This document shows, one piece after another, positions 53,864 to 62,044 of a stretch of DNA of 64,000 nt (within the stretch, counting starts at the first letter, position 1; every line of letters begins with the position of its first letter). The position numbers were made by a program, and so were the translations under genes. The notes beneath the pieces were generated by a model. It had not been told where the DNA came from, did not search any database, and worked only from the letters and a program-made list of their open reading frames with translations. The DNA is from Myxococcales bacterium (GTDB lineage Bacteria; Myxococcota_A; Polyangia; Palsa-1104; JAEUJZ01). The stretch covers positions 1 through 64,000 of the forward strand of contig JAEUKB010000029.1 of NCBI GenBank assembly GCA_016794365.1, written 5' to 3'.

Positions 53864-55297
53864 ATGAACCGAAGCGTGCTGCGGATGCTGCGAGGCCTGT
53901 TGTGGCTGATCGCCATCCTCTGTGCGTGGAAGCTGCGCATGACGGTGGTCGGTGAATCGCAAGCCTCCGCCGGAGACGGACTTCAGTACTTTCAGCTCGC
54001 GCAGACGGTGAAGCTCTTTCGGCGCTTTGCCTATCTGCCGAGCCTGCCGCTCACGTATACCCGGCTGCCCGGTTATCCGCTGTTTTTGGCCCTGATTCAG
54101 CCCGCGCGCTTGGTCGGGCTCGAAGAACACCTGATCCTGGCGACGCGAGCGAACGCGGTGCTGGATCTGATCACGGCGCTTTTGGTTGCGGCGATTGGGC
54201 GACGGCTGGGCATGGGACAGCTGGCGCAGCTCTTGGGTTTTGGCGCGGTGATTGTGTCGCCGCCGCTGCTGATGCTCTCGACGCACGGGCTGAGCGAGCC
54301 GCTCGTGACCTGCCTGCTCACCTTCGCGGTCTATCTGGCGCTGTCCGTCCACGACGCCAAGACGAGTCAACGCAAAGATCAGCGGACGCTGCTCGCGGGG
54401 CTTCTTTTGGGTCTGGCGCAGCTGGTCCGAGTCGATGCGGTGCTTGGCATTCCGGCGGTGCTCGTGCTGATCGCACTCGGATCGAGCGACCGATCGCAGC
54501 GCATTCGTCTCTGTGCGCTGTGTCTTGTGGTCTGGGCGGTGACGTTTGCGCCGTGGCCGCTGCGCAACCTGCGCCTGTTTGGCTCGCCGCACTTTGGTGG
54601 CTCGCCGTGGATTGATCAAGAAGGCGCGCCGCTGCGACTGGGAATGATGCGCTGGTATCAGACCTGGGCCACTGGACAGACCGACGGAGAAGGCTTTGAC
54701 CTGTTCCTCGTGGCCCGTCACGCGCCGCTGCCGCCCCATCGGCCCAACGTCATCACGCCGCTGATGTACGACGACGAAGCCGAGCGCACCGAGCTGGCAT
54801 CCCTGTTTGACAAGTACAATCGCGAAGGCTTGTCTCCGGCGGTGGATCGACAGTTTTATCGGCTCGCAGCGAAGCGACTGGTGCGTCATCCGGTTCGCGT
54901 GCTTGTGCTGCTGCCGCTGCGACGCTTACAGACCTTGTGGTCGCCGATGCCACCGTATGAAATGGGCATCAAGTCGTCTCTGTTGCGACTGCCCGAGCTG
55001 CGTGCGCGCTGGGATCGATTGGACTCGATGCTGCTGTTTTTGTCGCTCGCGGGAACGTGCTTTGCGCTCAGTGAGCCGAACAAGCGTCGCTGGGTGGTCG
55101 CGCTGTGGCTGATTCCGTTGGTGCGCAGCGGTGCGTTTGTCTACCTGCATCCGATTCCGCTTCAGCGCTACTTCGTCGAAGCGATGCCGATCGTGCTGCT
55201 GTTTTCCGGCTATGCCCTGGCCTGGCCGCTGGCGCGTCTGCGAGAGCTTCTGTCCGTGATGGTGCGGCGATCGGCCTGTAGCGAGCCCACGCTGTAG
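53864..55297 (+). CDS. GT-C type membrane glycosyltransferase (PMT/ArnT-like)
   Basis: A 477-aa protein with ~10 membrane helices. It resembles GT-C glycosyltransferases of the PMT/ArnT/GT39-like group: an acidic first loop (ESQASAGDGLQYFQLAQ) with Asp after helix 1, TRLPGYPLFLAL, and a tail helix region with PLQRYFVEAMPIVLLFS. These enzymes use polyprenyl-phosphate sugars. Donor and acceptor are unknown. It is 39 bp downstream of the PEGA protein gene. Confidence 0.75.
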   Translation: MNRSVLRMLRGLLWLIAILCAWKLRMTVVGESQASAGDGLQYFQLAQTVKLFRRFAYLPSLPLTYTRLPGYPLFLALIQPARLVGLEEHLILATRANAVLDLITALLVAAIGRRLGMGQLAQLLGFGAVIVSPPLLMLSTHGLSEPLVTCLLTFAVYLALSVHDAKTSQRKDQRTLLAGLLLGLAQLVRVDAVLGIPAVLVLIALGSSDRSQRIRLCALCLVVWAVTFAPWPLRNLRLFGSPHFGGSPWIDQEGAPLRLGMMRWYQTWATGQTDGEGFDLFLVARHAPLPPHRPNVITPLMYDDEAERTELASLFDKYNREGLSPAVDRQFYRLAAKRLVRHPVRVLVLLPLRRLQTLWSPMPPYEMGIKSSLLRLPELRARWDRLDSMLLFLSLAGTCFALSEPNKRRWVVALWLIPLVRSGAFVYLHPIPLQRYFVEAMPIVLLFSGYALAWPLARLRELLSVMVRRSACSEPTL

Positions 55298-55317
55298 CGT
55301 CGCGCGCGGTGCAGTGC

Positions 55318-57105
55318 TTAGCCGGGCTTGCGCGGGCGAAAGCGCTCGACGTAGCGGTTGAGGTGCATCTTCACGGTGCTTCCGTCGGCGATGTTGAGCT
55401 TCCGCGCCAGCGCCGAGTAGTTGATGCTCTTGCTGACTTCATCGATGTTGCCCAGGTCGGTGGCCGTCGCGACGAACACGGGCTTTAGATACTTTTCGAC
55501 GAAGGTCTGAAGCTCGCCCCATCCGGCTGCGCTGTCACCGTGATCGGCCACAAACGCGGCAATCGCTGCCGACGCCATCTTTTCCCAGTCCACCGAGCGG
55601 TTGTCGGGCGGCTTTTCCAGCAACCGGGCCTTTTTGTACTTGCCACTGTCTCGGGCCATCAGCGGCAAGTCGGGCGCACTCACGCTGAGCTGTCCTCGGC
55701 CTTCGCGCAGCGCCGCATCGACCAGCGGGACATCGATTTCCCCCACCCGCTGTGCCGAGGGCAGTCGATCCACAAAGTTTTCCAGGTCGCGAAAGTTGCC
55801 CGGCAGTGGATCGCTCATCACGCTACGCAGTGCCGCCGGAGACAGCGCATCCGCCACCCGCAGCGAGCTACCGCGAACGGTCTTGAGCTGCAAAAACGCC
55901 AAGACATCTTCTGGTCGCTCTCGCAGCGGTGGAACCCGAATCACTGCCGACGACAGCCGATACCACAGGTCATCGCGGAAGTGCTTCATCCGAAACTCTG
56001 CTTCGTCAAGCTGCGCGTTGCTGGCACAGACCAGTTGCACATCGGCGCGCCGTGGCTTCGGATCCCCGAGTCGCTGGTATTCGCCGCGCGTATCCAGAAA
56101 GCGCAGCAGCGCCTTTTGGACATCCAGGCTCATCTCGCCCAGCTCATCCAGAAACAGCGTGCCTTCGTGGCTGGCTTCCACCAGGCCTTGGACATCGTTG
56201 ACTGCGCCGGTAAACGAGCCTCGTCGCGCGCCAAACAGCTGCGCATACAGCAAGTCTCGGTCGAGCAGCGCGCAGTTGAGCGCCGCAAACGGACCCTTGC
56301 TGCGTGGCGAGTAGCGGTGATAGCAGCGCGCCAGCCATTCTTTGCCCGCGCCCGTCGGTCCAAGCAGCACCGTGCGGCGTCCTTGCTCTGCCGCTTCAGC
56401 CACCCGTCGCAGCACATCGCGCATCACCGGCGATGACACGATCATGCCATCGACCCGTCGCTGGAACTGCTCCAGCCGCATGTTCTGTTCGTGGATGTAG
56501 ACGCGAATGCGGTCGAGCACTACGCCAATCTGCGGATCGTAGGTGCCGCCACTGGTCGAGACGATGTGCAGCGCATGATCATCGGCAAGCTGAAAGCTGG
56601 CTCCGTCGATGTCCACCTTGCCCGATGGTCCCAGCTCGGCGTGTAAGTCCACGGTCTGCGGCGACAGCCAGTCGTTGATGGCCGCCACGACTTGATCACC
56701 AAAGTCCGTCTCATCTTTCCAATCGGCGGGGCGCGGCTCTCCCAGCGAGCTGATGCCACTGCCACGCGGTGCCAGATCCACGGTCACATCGCCTTCGACA
56801 TAGACCGGCATGCCCGGTTGCAGCCGCAGCGATGTGCCATTGCGACTGTGCAGCTCCAGAAGCTCTAGCGAACCATCGATAAGCGCCGTCACCAGCAAGT
56901 GATTGGCCGACACGCGCATCGATTCCACCTTGACGGTCAGGATGCGCCGCGACTCAGTCGCCCAGGCTTGCCCACGGTTTTCCAGTCGCAGCCGGTTCGC
57001 GTCCGGCATCCTACCAATCAGAAGACTCGTCCCCGGTGTGACCTCGTAGGACAGCGGCTCCGGGAGATCCCGAACACGGATGATAACGCGTGGCACCATG
57101 TCCAT
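55318..57105 (-). CDS. Sigma54-type AAA+ regulator with FHA domain and GSFTGA loop
   Basis: A 595-aa regulator. N-terminal FHA-like domain: LLIGRMPDANRLRL and LELHSRNGTSLRL. A middle region of ~120 residues (GAF-like position) follows. The AAA+ domain has Walker A GPTGAGKE, LFLDELGEMSLDVQKALL, and the sigma54-contact loop reads GSFTGA (~295-300) instead of GAFTGA. The C-terminal region is longer than a normal Fis HTH but ends in a helix-turn-helix-like SINYSALARKLNIADGSTVK. The altered loop leaves open whether it still activates sigma54 polymerase. Divergent from the EMO-like gene. Confidence 0.85.
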   Translation of the reverse strand: MDMVPRVIIRVRDLPEPLSYEVTPGTSLLIGRMPDANRLRLENRGQAWATESRRILTVKVESMRVSANHLLVTALIDGSLELLELHSRNGTSLRLQPGMPVYVEGDVTVDLAPRGSGISSLGEPRPADWKDETDFGDQVVAAINDWLSPQTVDLHAELGPSGKVDIDGASFQLADDHALHIVSTSGGTYDPQIGVVLDRIRVYIHEQNMRLEQFQRRVDGMIVSSPVMRDVLRRVAEAAEQGRRTVLLGPTGAGKEWLARCYHRYSPRSKGPFAALNCALLDRDLLYAQLFGARRGSFTGAVNDVQGLVEASHEGTLFLDELGEMSLDVQKALLRFLDTRGEYQRLGDPKPRRADVQLVCASNAQLDEAEFRMKHFRDDLWYRLSSAVIRVPPLRERPEDVLAFLQLKTVRGSSLRVADALSPAALRSVMSDPLPGNFRDLENFVDRLPSAQRVGEIDVPLVDAALREGRGQLSVSAPDLPLMARDSGKYKKARLLEKPPDNRSVDWEKMASAAIAAFVADHGDSAAGWGELQTFVEKYLKPVFVATATDLGNIDEVSKSINYSALARKLNIADGSTVKMHLNRYVERFRPRKPG

Positions 57106-57166
57106 TATATGCCACCGACATCGCGGCCAAGACCTGATCGTCGCGTCGGTCGAGCCCTTGGGTTTG

Positions 57167-57175
57167 TGATATAAG
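57167..57175 (+). promoter_or_regulatory. Extended -10 promoter element for the EMO-like gene
   Basis: TGATATAAG is an extended -10 (TGn followed by TATAAG) lying 41 bp before the ATG at 57216. GGGAAGGAAAG supplies the ribosome-binding site. No -35 box is apparent, as is typical for extended -10 promoters. Confidence 0.45.
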
Positions 57176-57215
57176 GCAAGTCACACGGCGGAACGCTCGG
57201 GAAGGAAAGAACCAA

Positions 57216-59384
57216 ATGGTCAGTTCGCTCTTGTTTGCTGCCTTGCTGCTCGTCGCAAGCGCAGTGTTTGTGCGCTCGGCGCTGCGGCTTTATCGAATCA
57301 TGGCGCGAGGCAAGGACAACGACCTCAAGCTCACCGACCGCATCGGCGCGCGCATCGCATCGGTGCTGATTTACTTCTTCGGTCAGAAGAAGGTCGGCGA
57401 GCCGATGTCCTACGCCACTCCGGCGGGTGCCACGTCGAAGCACCACCTGTTTATCTTCTACGGCTTTCTGATCATCACCGTCGGCACGATCGAGTTCATG
57501 ATCCAGGGGCTCTTGTGGGACATCGTGCCGGGCTTCAGCTTCCGCATGATCCTCGGGCCGCTGTATCCGGTCTTGTCGTGGAGCATCGACATCTTCAACG
57601 GAATCGTGCTCGGCATGATCCTGTATGCCTACTTCCGTCGCGTGGTCGTTAAGCCTCGGCTGATTCCGCTCTCGGGAGACGCCGCGTTTATCCTGGCGCA
57701 GATCGGCCTGCTGATGGTCAGCCACTTCGGCTTCCACGGCTTTCACTACGCCTCGGCAGCCAGTCCCGAAAGCTACGGTCCACTGTCGGATGCCATTGGC
57801 AAAGCGATGGTCGGCACGGGCGGCGCTCACGTCGTGAGCGAAGTGTCGCGCTGGGTTCACGCGGGCATCTTGCTGTTCTTCCTCAACTACCTGCCGTACT
57901 CGAAGCACATCCACATCCTTGGGTCGATGCCGAACATCTACTTCCGCAAGCTCGATCAAAAGGGAGTGATGCCCAAGCTCAACCTCGACGATGAGCAGGA
58001 CTGGGGCGTCGGCAAGATCGAGCAGTTTTCTCACAAGTCGCTGCTGGATCAGTACGCCTGTACCGAGTGTGCGCGCTGCTCGAACTACTGCCCGGCGTAC
58101 AACACCGACAAGCCGCTGTCGCCGATGCATCTCATCCATGACCTCAAGGACGAGATGAAGGCGCGCGGCGACCTGGCGATGCAGATTGATGCGCTCAAGA
58201 AGCAAGCCGGGGTTACTGCGACGGACAAGAGCGAAGCCGATGCGCAGCTTGAAAAAGCGCCCGAGCCGCTCAAGAAGCAGATTGCGGATCTTCAGACCCA
58301 GCTCGATGAGCTGCCGCCGCTCGTGGGAGGCCGCATCAAGGACGAGACGCTGTGGTCGTGTACGACCTGTGGTGCGTGCCAAGAAGTCTGCCCAGTCTTT
58401 ATCGATCACCCGCTGAAGATTCAGCAGATGAAGACCCACCTGGTGCTGACCGAAGGCCGCATGCCGACCGAGCTACAGCGGACGTTCCAAAACCTGGAAC
58501 GCAACGGCAACCCGTGGGGCATCAACGCCGACGAGCGCATGGCCTGGGCCGAGGATCTGGAAGTCCCGGTGCCCACCGTGTCCGAGCGACCGGACTTTGA
58601 GTACCTGCTGTTTGTCGGCTGCGCGGCGGCGTACGACGACCGGATCAAGAAGTCGATGCGTGCGCTCGTGGAAGTGCTGCACGCGGCGGGAACCAGCTTC
58701 GCGGTGCTCGGCAAGAAGGAAGGCTGCTCCGGGGATCCGGCACGACGCGCGGGCAACGAGTTCCTGTTCCAAGAGCAGGCGCAGGCCAACGTCGAAGCGC
58801 TCAACGAAGCCAACGTCAAGCGCATCGTCACAAGCTGCCCGCACTGCTTCCACACCCTGAAGAACGAATACCCGCAGTTTGGCGGCAAGTACGAAGTGCT
58901 GCATCACTCCGAGCTGCTCGCGCACCTGCTTTCGACGGGCAAGCTGCAGGCTGAAACGAAGATGAACCAGAAGGTGACGTTCCATGACTCGTGCTACCTG
59001 GGTCGCTGGAACGGCATCTACGACGCGCCGCGAACGGTGCTGGAAGCGGTGTCGTCCGGCGAGCTGGTCGAGCTGGGTCGCAAAAAAGAGCGCGGCTTCT
59101 GCTGCGGCGCAGGCGGCGGTCGGATGTGGCAGGAAGAGCACGGTCCGCGCGTCAACCGCAACCGCACCGAAGAAGTGCTCCAGAGCGGTGCCGAGGTCGC
59201 AGCCGTCGCTTGTCCGTTCTGCACCATCATGATCACCGATGGCGTCAAGGACGCGCAGGCCGAAGAAAAGGTCCAAGTCCTCGACATCGCCGAAGTGGTC
59301 CGCAAGTCGCTCAAGAACATGGCAGCCAAGAAGGCCCAGGCCCAAGCCCCCGAAGCGCAGAGCCAGGCCTCGACGGAAAGCTAA
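57216..59384 (+). CDS. Membrane iron-sulfur oxidoreductase, EMO-like (ETF:menaquinone oxidoreductase)
   Basis: A 722-aa protein uniting a NarI-like cytochrome b part (first ~240 residues, 5-6 helices with conserved His such as SHFGFHGFHY), two [4Fe-4S] ferredoxin motifs (CTECARCSNYCP at ~282 and CTTCGACQEVCP at ~382), and HdrD-like CCG domains (HDSCYLGRWNG, FCCGAGGGRMW, CPHCFHTLKNEYP). This architecture is that of EMO, described in other bacteria as passing electrons from electron-transfer flavoprotein to menaquinone. No etf genes lie in the window. A charged, Ala-rich tail ends the protein. Confidence 0.85.
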   Translation: MVSSLLFAALLLVASAVFVRSALRLYRIMARGKDNDLKLTDRIGARIASVLIYFFGQKKVGEPMSYATPAGATSKHHLFIFYGFLIITVGTIEFMIQGLLWDIVPGFSFRMILGPLYPVLSWSIDIFNGIVLGMILYAYFRRVVVKPRLIPLSGDAAFILAQIGLLMVSHFGFHGFHYASAASPESYGPLSDAIGKAMVGTGGAHVVSEVSRWVHAGILLFFLNYLPYSKHIHILGSMPNIYFRKLDQKGVMPKLNLDDEQDWGVGKIEQFSHKSLLDQYACTECARCSNYCPAYNTDKPLSPMHLIHDLKDEMKARGDLAMQIDALKKQAGVTATDKSEADAQLEKAPEPLKKQIADLQTQLDELPPLVGGRIKDETLWSCTTCGACQEVCPVFIDHPLKIQQMKTHLVLTEGRMPTELQRTFQNLERNGNPWGINADERMAWAEDLEVPVPTVSERPDFEYLLFVGCAAAYDDRIKKSMRALVEVLHAAGTSFAVLGKKEGCSGDPARRAGNEFLFQEQAQANVEALNEANVKRIVTSCPHCFHTLKNEYPQFGGKYEVLHHSELLAHLLSTGKLQAETKMNQKVTFHDSCYLGRWNGIYDAPRTVLEAVSSGELVELGRKKERGFCCGAGGGRMWQEEHGPRVNRNRTEEVLQSGAEVAAVACPFCTIMITDGVKDAQAEEKVQVLDIAEVVRKSLKNMAAKKAQAQAPEAQSQASTES

Positions 59385-59394
59385 GCCAACTTAC

Positions 59395-61653
59395 GTGTCT
59401 GTAGATCCCGACAAACCAAGCCCATCGTCACCTGTCGCGCCCAGCCGGATCCTGGAGCTGTGGCAGGCGCTGTATCCGCCAGTGCTGGGCATGCTGGCGG
59501 TGGTGCTGTTGTATGTGGCGCTGTTTGGGATCGACTTTCTGCTGGGGGCCGAGCTGAAGGTGATGGGCGTCGGCGATGCGGCCACGGCGCAGCGGGTGAT
59601 GACGCGCTACGGACGGACGCTGCTCCATCATCAGGTGCGCGTGCTCGGCTGCTACGTCGCCATCGGGGCGGCGCTTGGGCTGTGCATTCAGCTGGTCATC
59701 CAGCTATGGGAACGCAGCGGGGCCTGGCCCAGCCGTCGCAGTCGTCCGCGCAGCCTGGAAACCCCGCTGTCTTTGCCGCCGTCGCCCTGGCCGCTCGGTC
59801 GGCGGCTGCTCGTGAGTGCCGGTTCCGCGCTGTGTCTGCACCTGTTTCTGCTGTCGCGCGCAATCATCTTGCGACCGGCGCTGTTTGCCGAAGCGCTGTA
59901 TGACCGAGGCGGTCGCGGCAAAGCCCTGATGGTGTGGCTGACCCATGGCACCGGCGGGCTGCTCTTGTGGATGCTCGGGGTCGGTCTGTCGCTGTTTTTG
60001 CTGCTGGCACCGCTGCTCTCGGTCCGTGGTCGCCGCTTCTTTGCCGACCTGTGGCTGTATCACAAGCCGTGGCTGGGACTGCTTGGGGTGGGGGCGATGG
60101 TCGCCGGGCTGCTGCTGCGATCGTCGCCGAGTCCTTCGCGTAAGCCTGCCCGTTCTGCGCGGGCTCCGTCCCTGCTCATCATTGCGGTCGATAGCCTGCG
60201 GGCGGATCGGCTGTTTCAGGGCCAGCGCATCGTGGCTCCGGCGATGACGGCGCTGTCCGAGCGGAGCGTGCGCCTGTCCCAAGCGCATGTCTCGGTGCCG
60301 CGTACGTTTCCATCGTTTGTGACGCTGCTCACCGGGCGCTATCCCTATCATCACGGCATCCGCACCATGTTTCCGACGCACAAAGAGCGTCAGTCGGTGC
60401 CGGTGGCGCTGCCGCAGCTGCTCAAGGCGCACGGCTACCAGACGGCGGTGGTGTCGGACTTCTGCGGCGAGATCTTTTCGCGCATCGACCTGGGCTTTGA
60501 TCGCGTCGAGGTGCCTTCCTTCGATGCGCGCGCCCTGGTGCTCCAGCGCGGCGTGACCGTTCACCGCAACCTGCTGCCGTACCTGTCGGGCGCGGGGCTG
60601 GGCACGCTCGGGATCGACTGGGGACAGCGCGTATTTCCAGAGCTAGAAGGCGTGTCCGAGCTGGCCGATCCCAAGCTGCTCAGCCAGCGCGCGCTCCAGA
60701 TCCTGCGGGAGCAGTCGAAGTCCGATGCGCCGTTTTTTATGACGGTGTTCTTTTCGACCGCGCACTTTCCCTACGCCGCGCAGGCGCCGTACTACCGGCG
60801 CTTCATGGACCCGAGCTATCGCGGGCCGTTTCTGTACTACAAGCCACCGCTGATTGATGTGTCCTCGCCCGCCGATGTCGCGGCGGTGCAGGCGCTGTAT
60901 GACGGCGCGGTGGCCGCAGCAGACGCGGGGGTGCAGGCGCTGCTCGATGGGCTCAAGGCCATGGGCCGGGCCGACGACACCATCGTGGTCCTACTGTCCG
61001 ATCATGGCGAAAACCTATACGACGAACCGGGACGCGGCATGGGCCACGGCGATCACCTGGAAGGCAACCAGTCGCTGCGGGTGCCGGTGCTGATTCACGA
61101 TCCGATCCATCGCTTTCCGCCGCATACGGTGGCGGGCCTGACCCGTGACATCGATCTGGTGCCGACGCTGCTTTCGCTGCTCGGCCAGCCGGTGGACCCT
61201 TCGCTGCGTGCGCAGCTTGACGGGATGGATCTGCGGCCCCTGCTGCAAGGTCAGCGCGACAGCTTGGGCCTGACCTCGCTGGCGGAAACCGAGCTGTGGT
61301 TTACCCCGACCGGACCGGGCTTTGCGTCGGACCAGCGGCTGCCGTATCCCGATGTGACCTCGACGACCGATATCTCGCCCGATGACGACATCGCTGTGCT
61401 CGAGCGCTATCGCGATCTGGTGACGGTGGCCAAGCATCGCGCGCTGCGCACCGAGCGCTACAAGATCATCTACCGGCCCACGCGCAACGGGCCGCGCTAC
61501 AGCATCTATGACGTGATCAAAGACCCGCGTGAGGTCCATGATCTGGTGACGGAACAGCCCGCGCTGCTCAGCCAGCTTCAGGCCGCGCTGTTTGCCGCGC
61601 TCGCCAGCGATCCCAGCGTCGAGATCACCGGCGACTTCATCCTGCCCAAGTAG
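59395..61653 (+). CDS. Membrane sulfatase-fold enzyme, LtaS/phosphoethanolamine-transferase-like
   Basis: A 752-aa protein beginning at GTG 59395, 10 bp after the previous stop; longer in-frame starts would lie inside the upstream gene. Five N-terminal membrane segments are followed by an alkaline-phosphatase-superfamily domain from IIAVDSLRADRL (metal-binding Asp). The nucleophile region reads VPRTFPSFVTLLTGRYP, where Thr replaces the formylglycine-forming Cys/Ser of sulfatases, as in LtaS and EptA. LLSDHGENLYDEPGRGMGHG provides further metal ligands. It probably transfers a phospho-group to a lipid or glycan rather than hydrolysing sulfate. Confidence 0.82.
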   Translation: MSVDPDKPSPSSPVAPSRILELWQALYPPVLGMLAVVLLYVALFGIDFLLGAELKVMGVGDAATAQRVMTRYGRTLLHHQVRVLGCYVAIGAALGLCIQLVIQLWERSGAWPSRRSRPRSLETPLSLPPSPWPLGRRLLVSAGSALCLHLFLLSRAIILRPALFAEALYDRGGRGKALMVWLTHGTGGLLLWMLGVGLSLFLLLAPLLSVRGRRFFADLWLYHKPWLGLLGVGAMVAGLLLRSSPSPSRKPARSARAPSLLIIAVDSLRADRLFQGQRIVAPAMTALSERSVRLSQAHVSVPRTFPSFVTLLTGRYPYHHGIRTMFPTHKERQSVPVALPQLLKAHGYQTAVVSDFCGEIFSRIDLGFDRVEVPSFDARALVLQRGVTVHRNLLPYLSGAGLGTLGIDWGQRVFPELEGVSELADPKLLSQRALQILREQSKSDAPFFMTVFFSTAHFPYAAQAPYYRRFMDPSYRGPFLYYKPPLIDVSSPADVAAVQALYDGAVAAADAGVQALLDGLKAMGRADDTIVVLLSDHGENLYDEPGRGMGHGDHLEGNQSLRVPVLIHDPIHRFPPHTVAGLTRDIDLVPTLLSLLGQPVDPSLRAQLDGMDLRPLLQGQRDSLGLTSLAETELWFTPTGPGFASDQRLPYPDVTSTTDISPDDDIAVLERYRDLVTVAKHRALRTERYKIIYRPTRNGPRYSIYDVIKDPREVHDLVTEQPALLSQLQAALFAALASDPSVEITGDFILPK

Positions 61654-61683
61654 TCCGCGCAGTCCCGGCCCCTGGGGTCCGCA

Positions 61684-61895
61684 GCGATGCCCCGGTGAAG
61701 CCCTGTGGGGGCCAAGTTCACGGCGAGCGATCCCCCGGTAAAGCCTTGTGGGGGCCCAGTTCACGGTGAGCGATCCCCCGGTAAAGCCTTGTGGGGGCCC
61801 AGTTCACGGTGAGCGATGCCCCGGTAAAGCCTTGTGGGGCCCAAGTTCACGGCGAGCGATGCCCCGGTAAAGCGCTGTGGGGGCCCCGTTCGTGG
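61684..61895 (+). repeat. 43-bp tandem repeat array, about 4.9 copies
   Basis: Units start at 61684, 61727, 61770, 61813 and 61856. Each contains CCCCGGTAAAGCCTTGTGGGG, so C- and G-runs can pair around the GGTAAAGCCTTGT segment, followed by GTTCACGGTGA, itself a near-palindrome. The last copy diverges near its end. The array fills most of the 391-bp gap between the sulfatase-fold gene and the kinase gene; the rest holds a promoter candidate and ribosome-binding site. No coding frame is credible. Confidence 0.9.
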
Positions 61896-61961
61896 CCGCT
61901 GTGTGTGGCCAGTGGCAGGACCACCTTGCGCGCGCTGGTTTCGTAGATCCGCAAAGCGGGA

Positions 61962-61967
61962 TATACT
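61962..61967 (+). promoter_or_regulatory. Candidate -10 box upstream of the kinase gene
   Basis: TATACT lies 78 bp before the kinase ATG and just after the repeat array, in the locally AT-rich GGATATACTGAC. No good -35 match at the usual distance. Confidence 0.35.
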
Positions 61968-62044
61968 GACTGTGCCGTGCCGTATTTCCTGCGTCTTATG
62001 CTCACCCTGGAAACCCTCGCGCAGTCCGTGGGCAGGAGGTCGAG

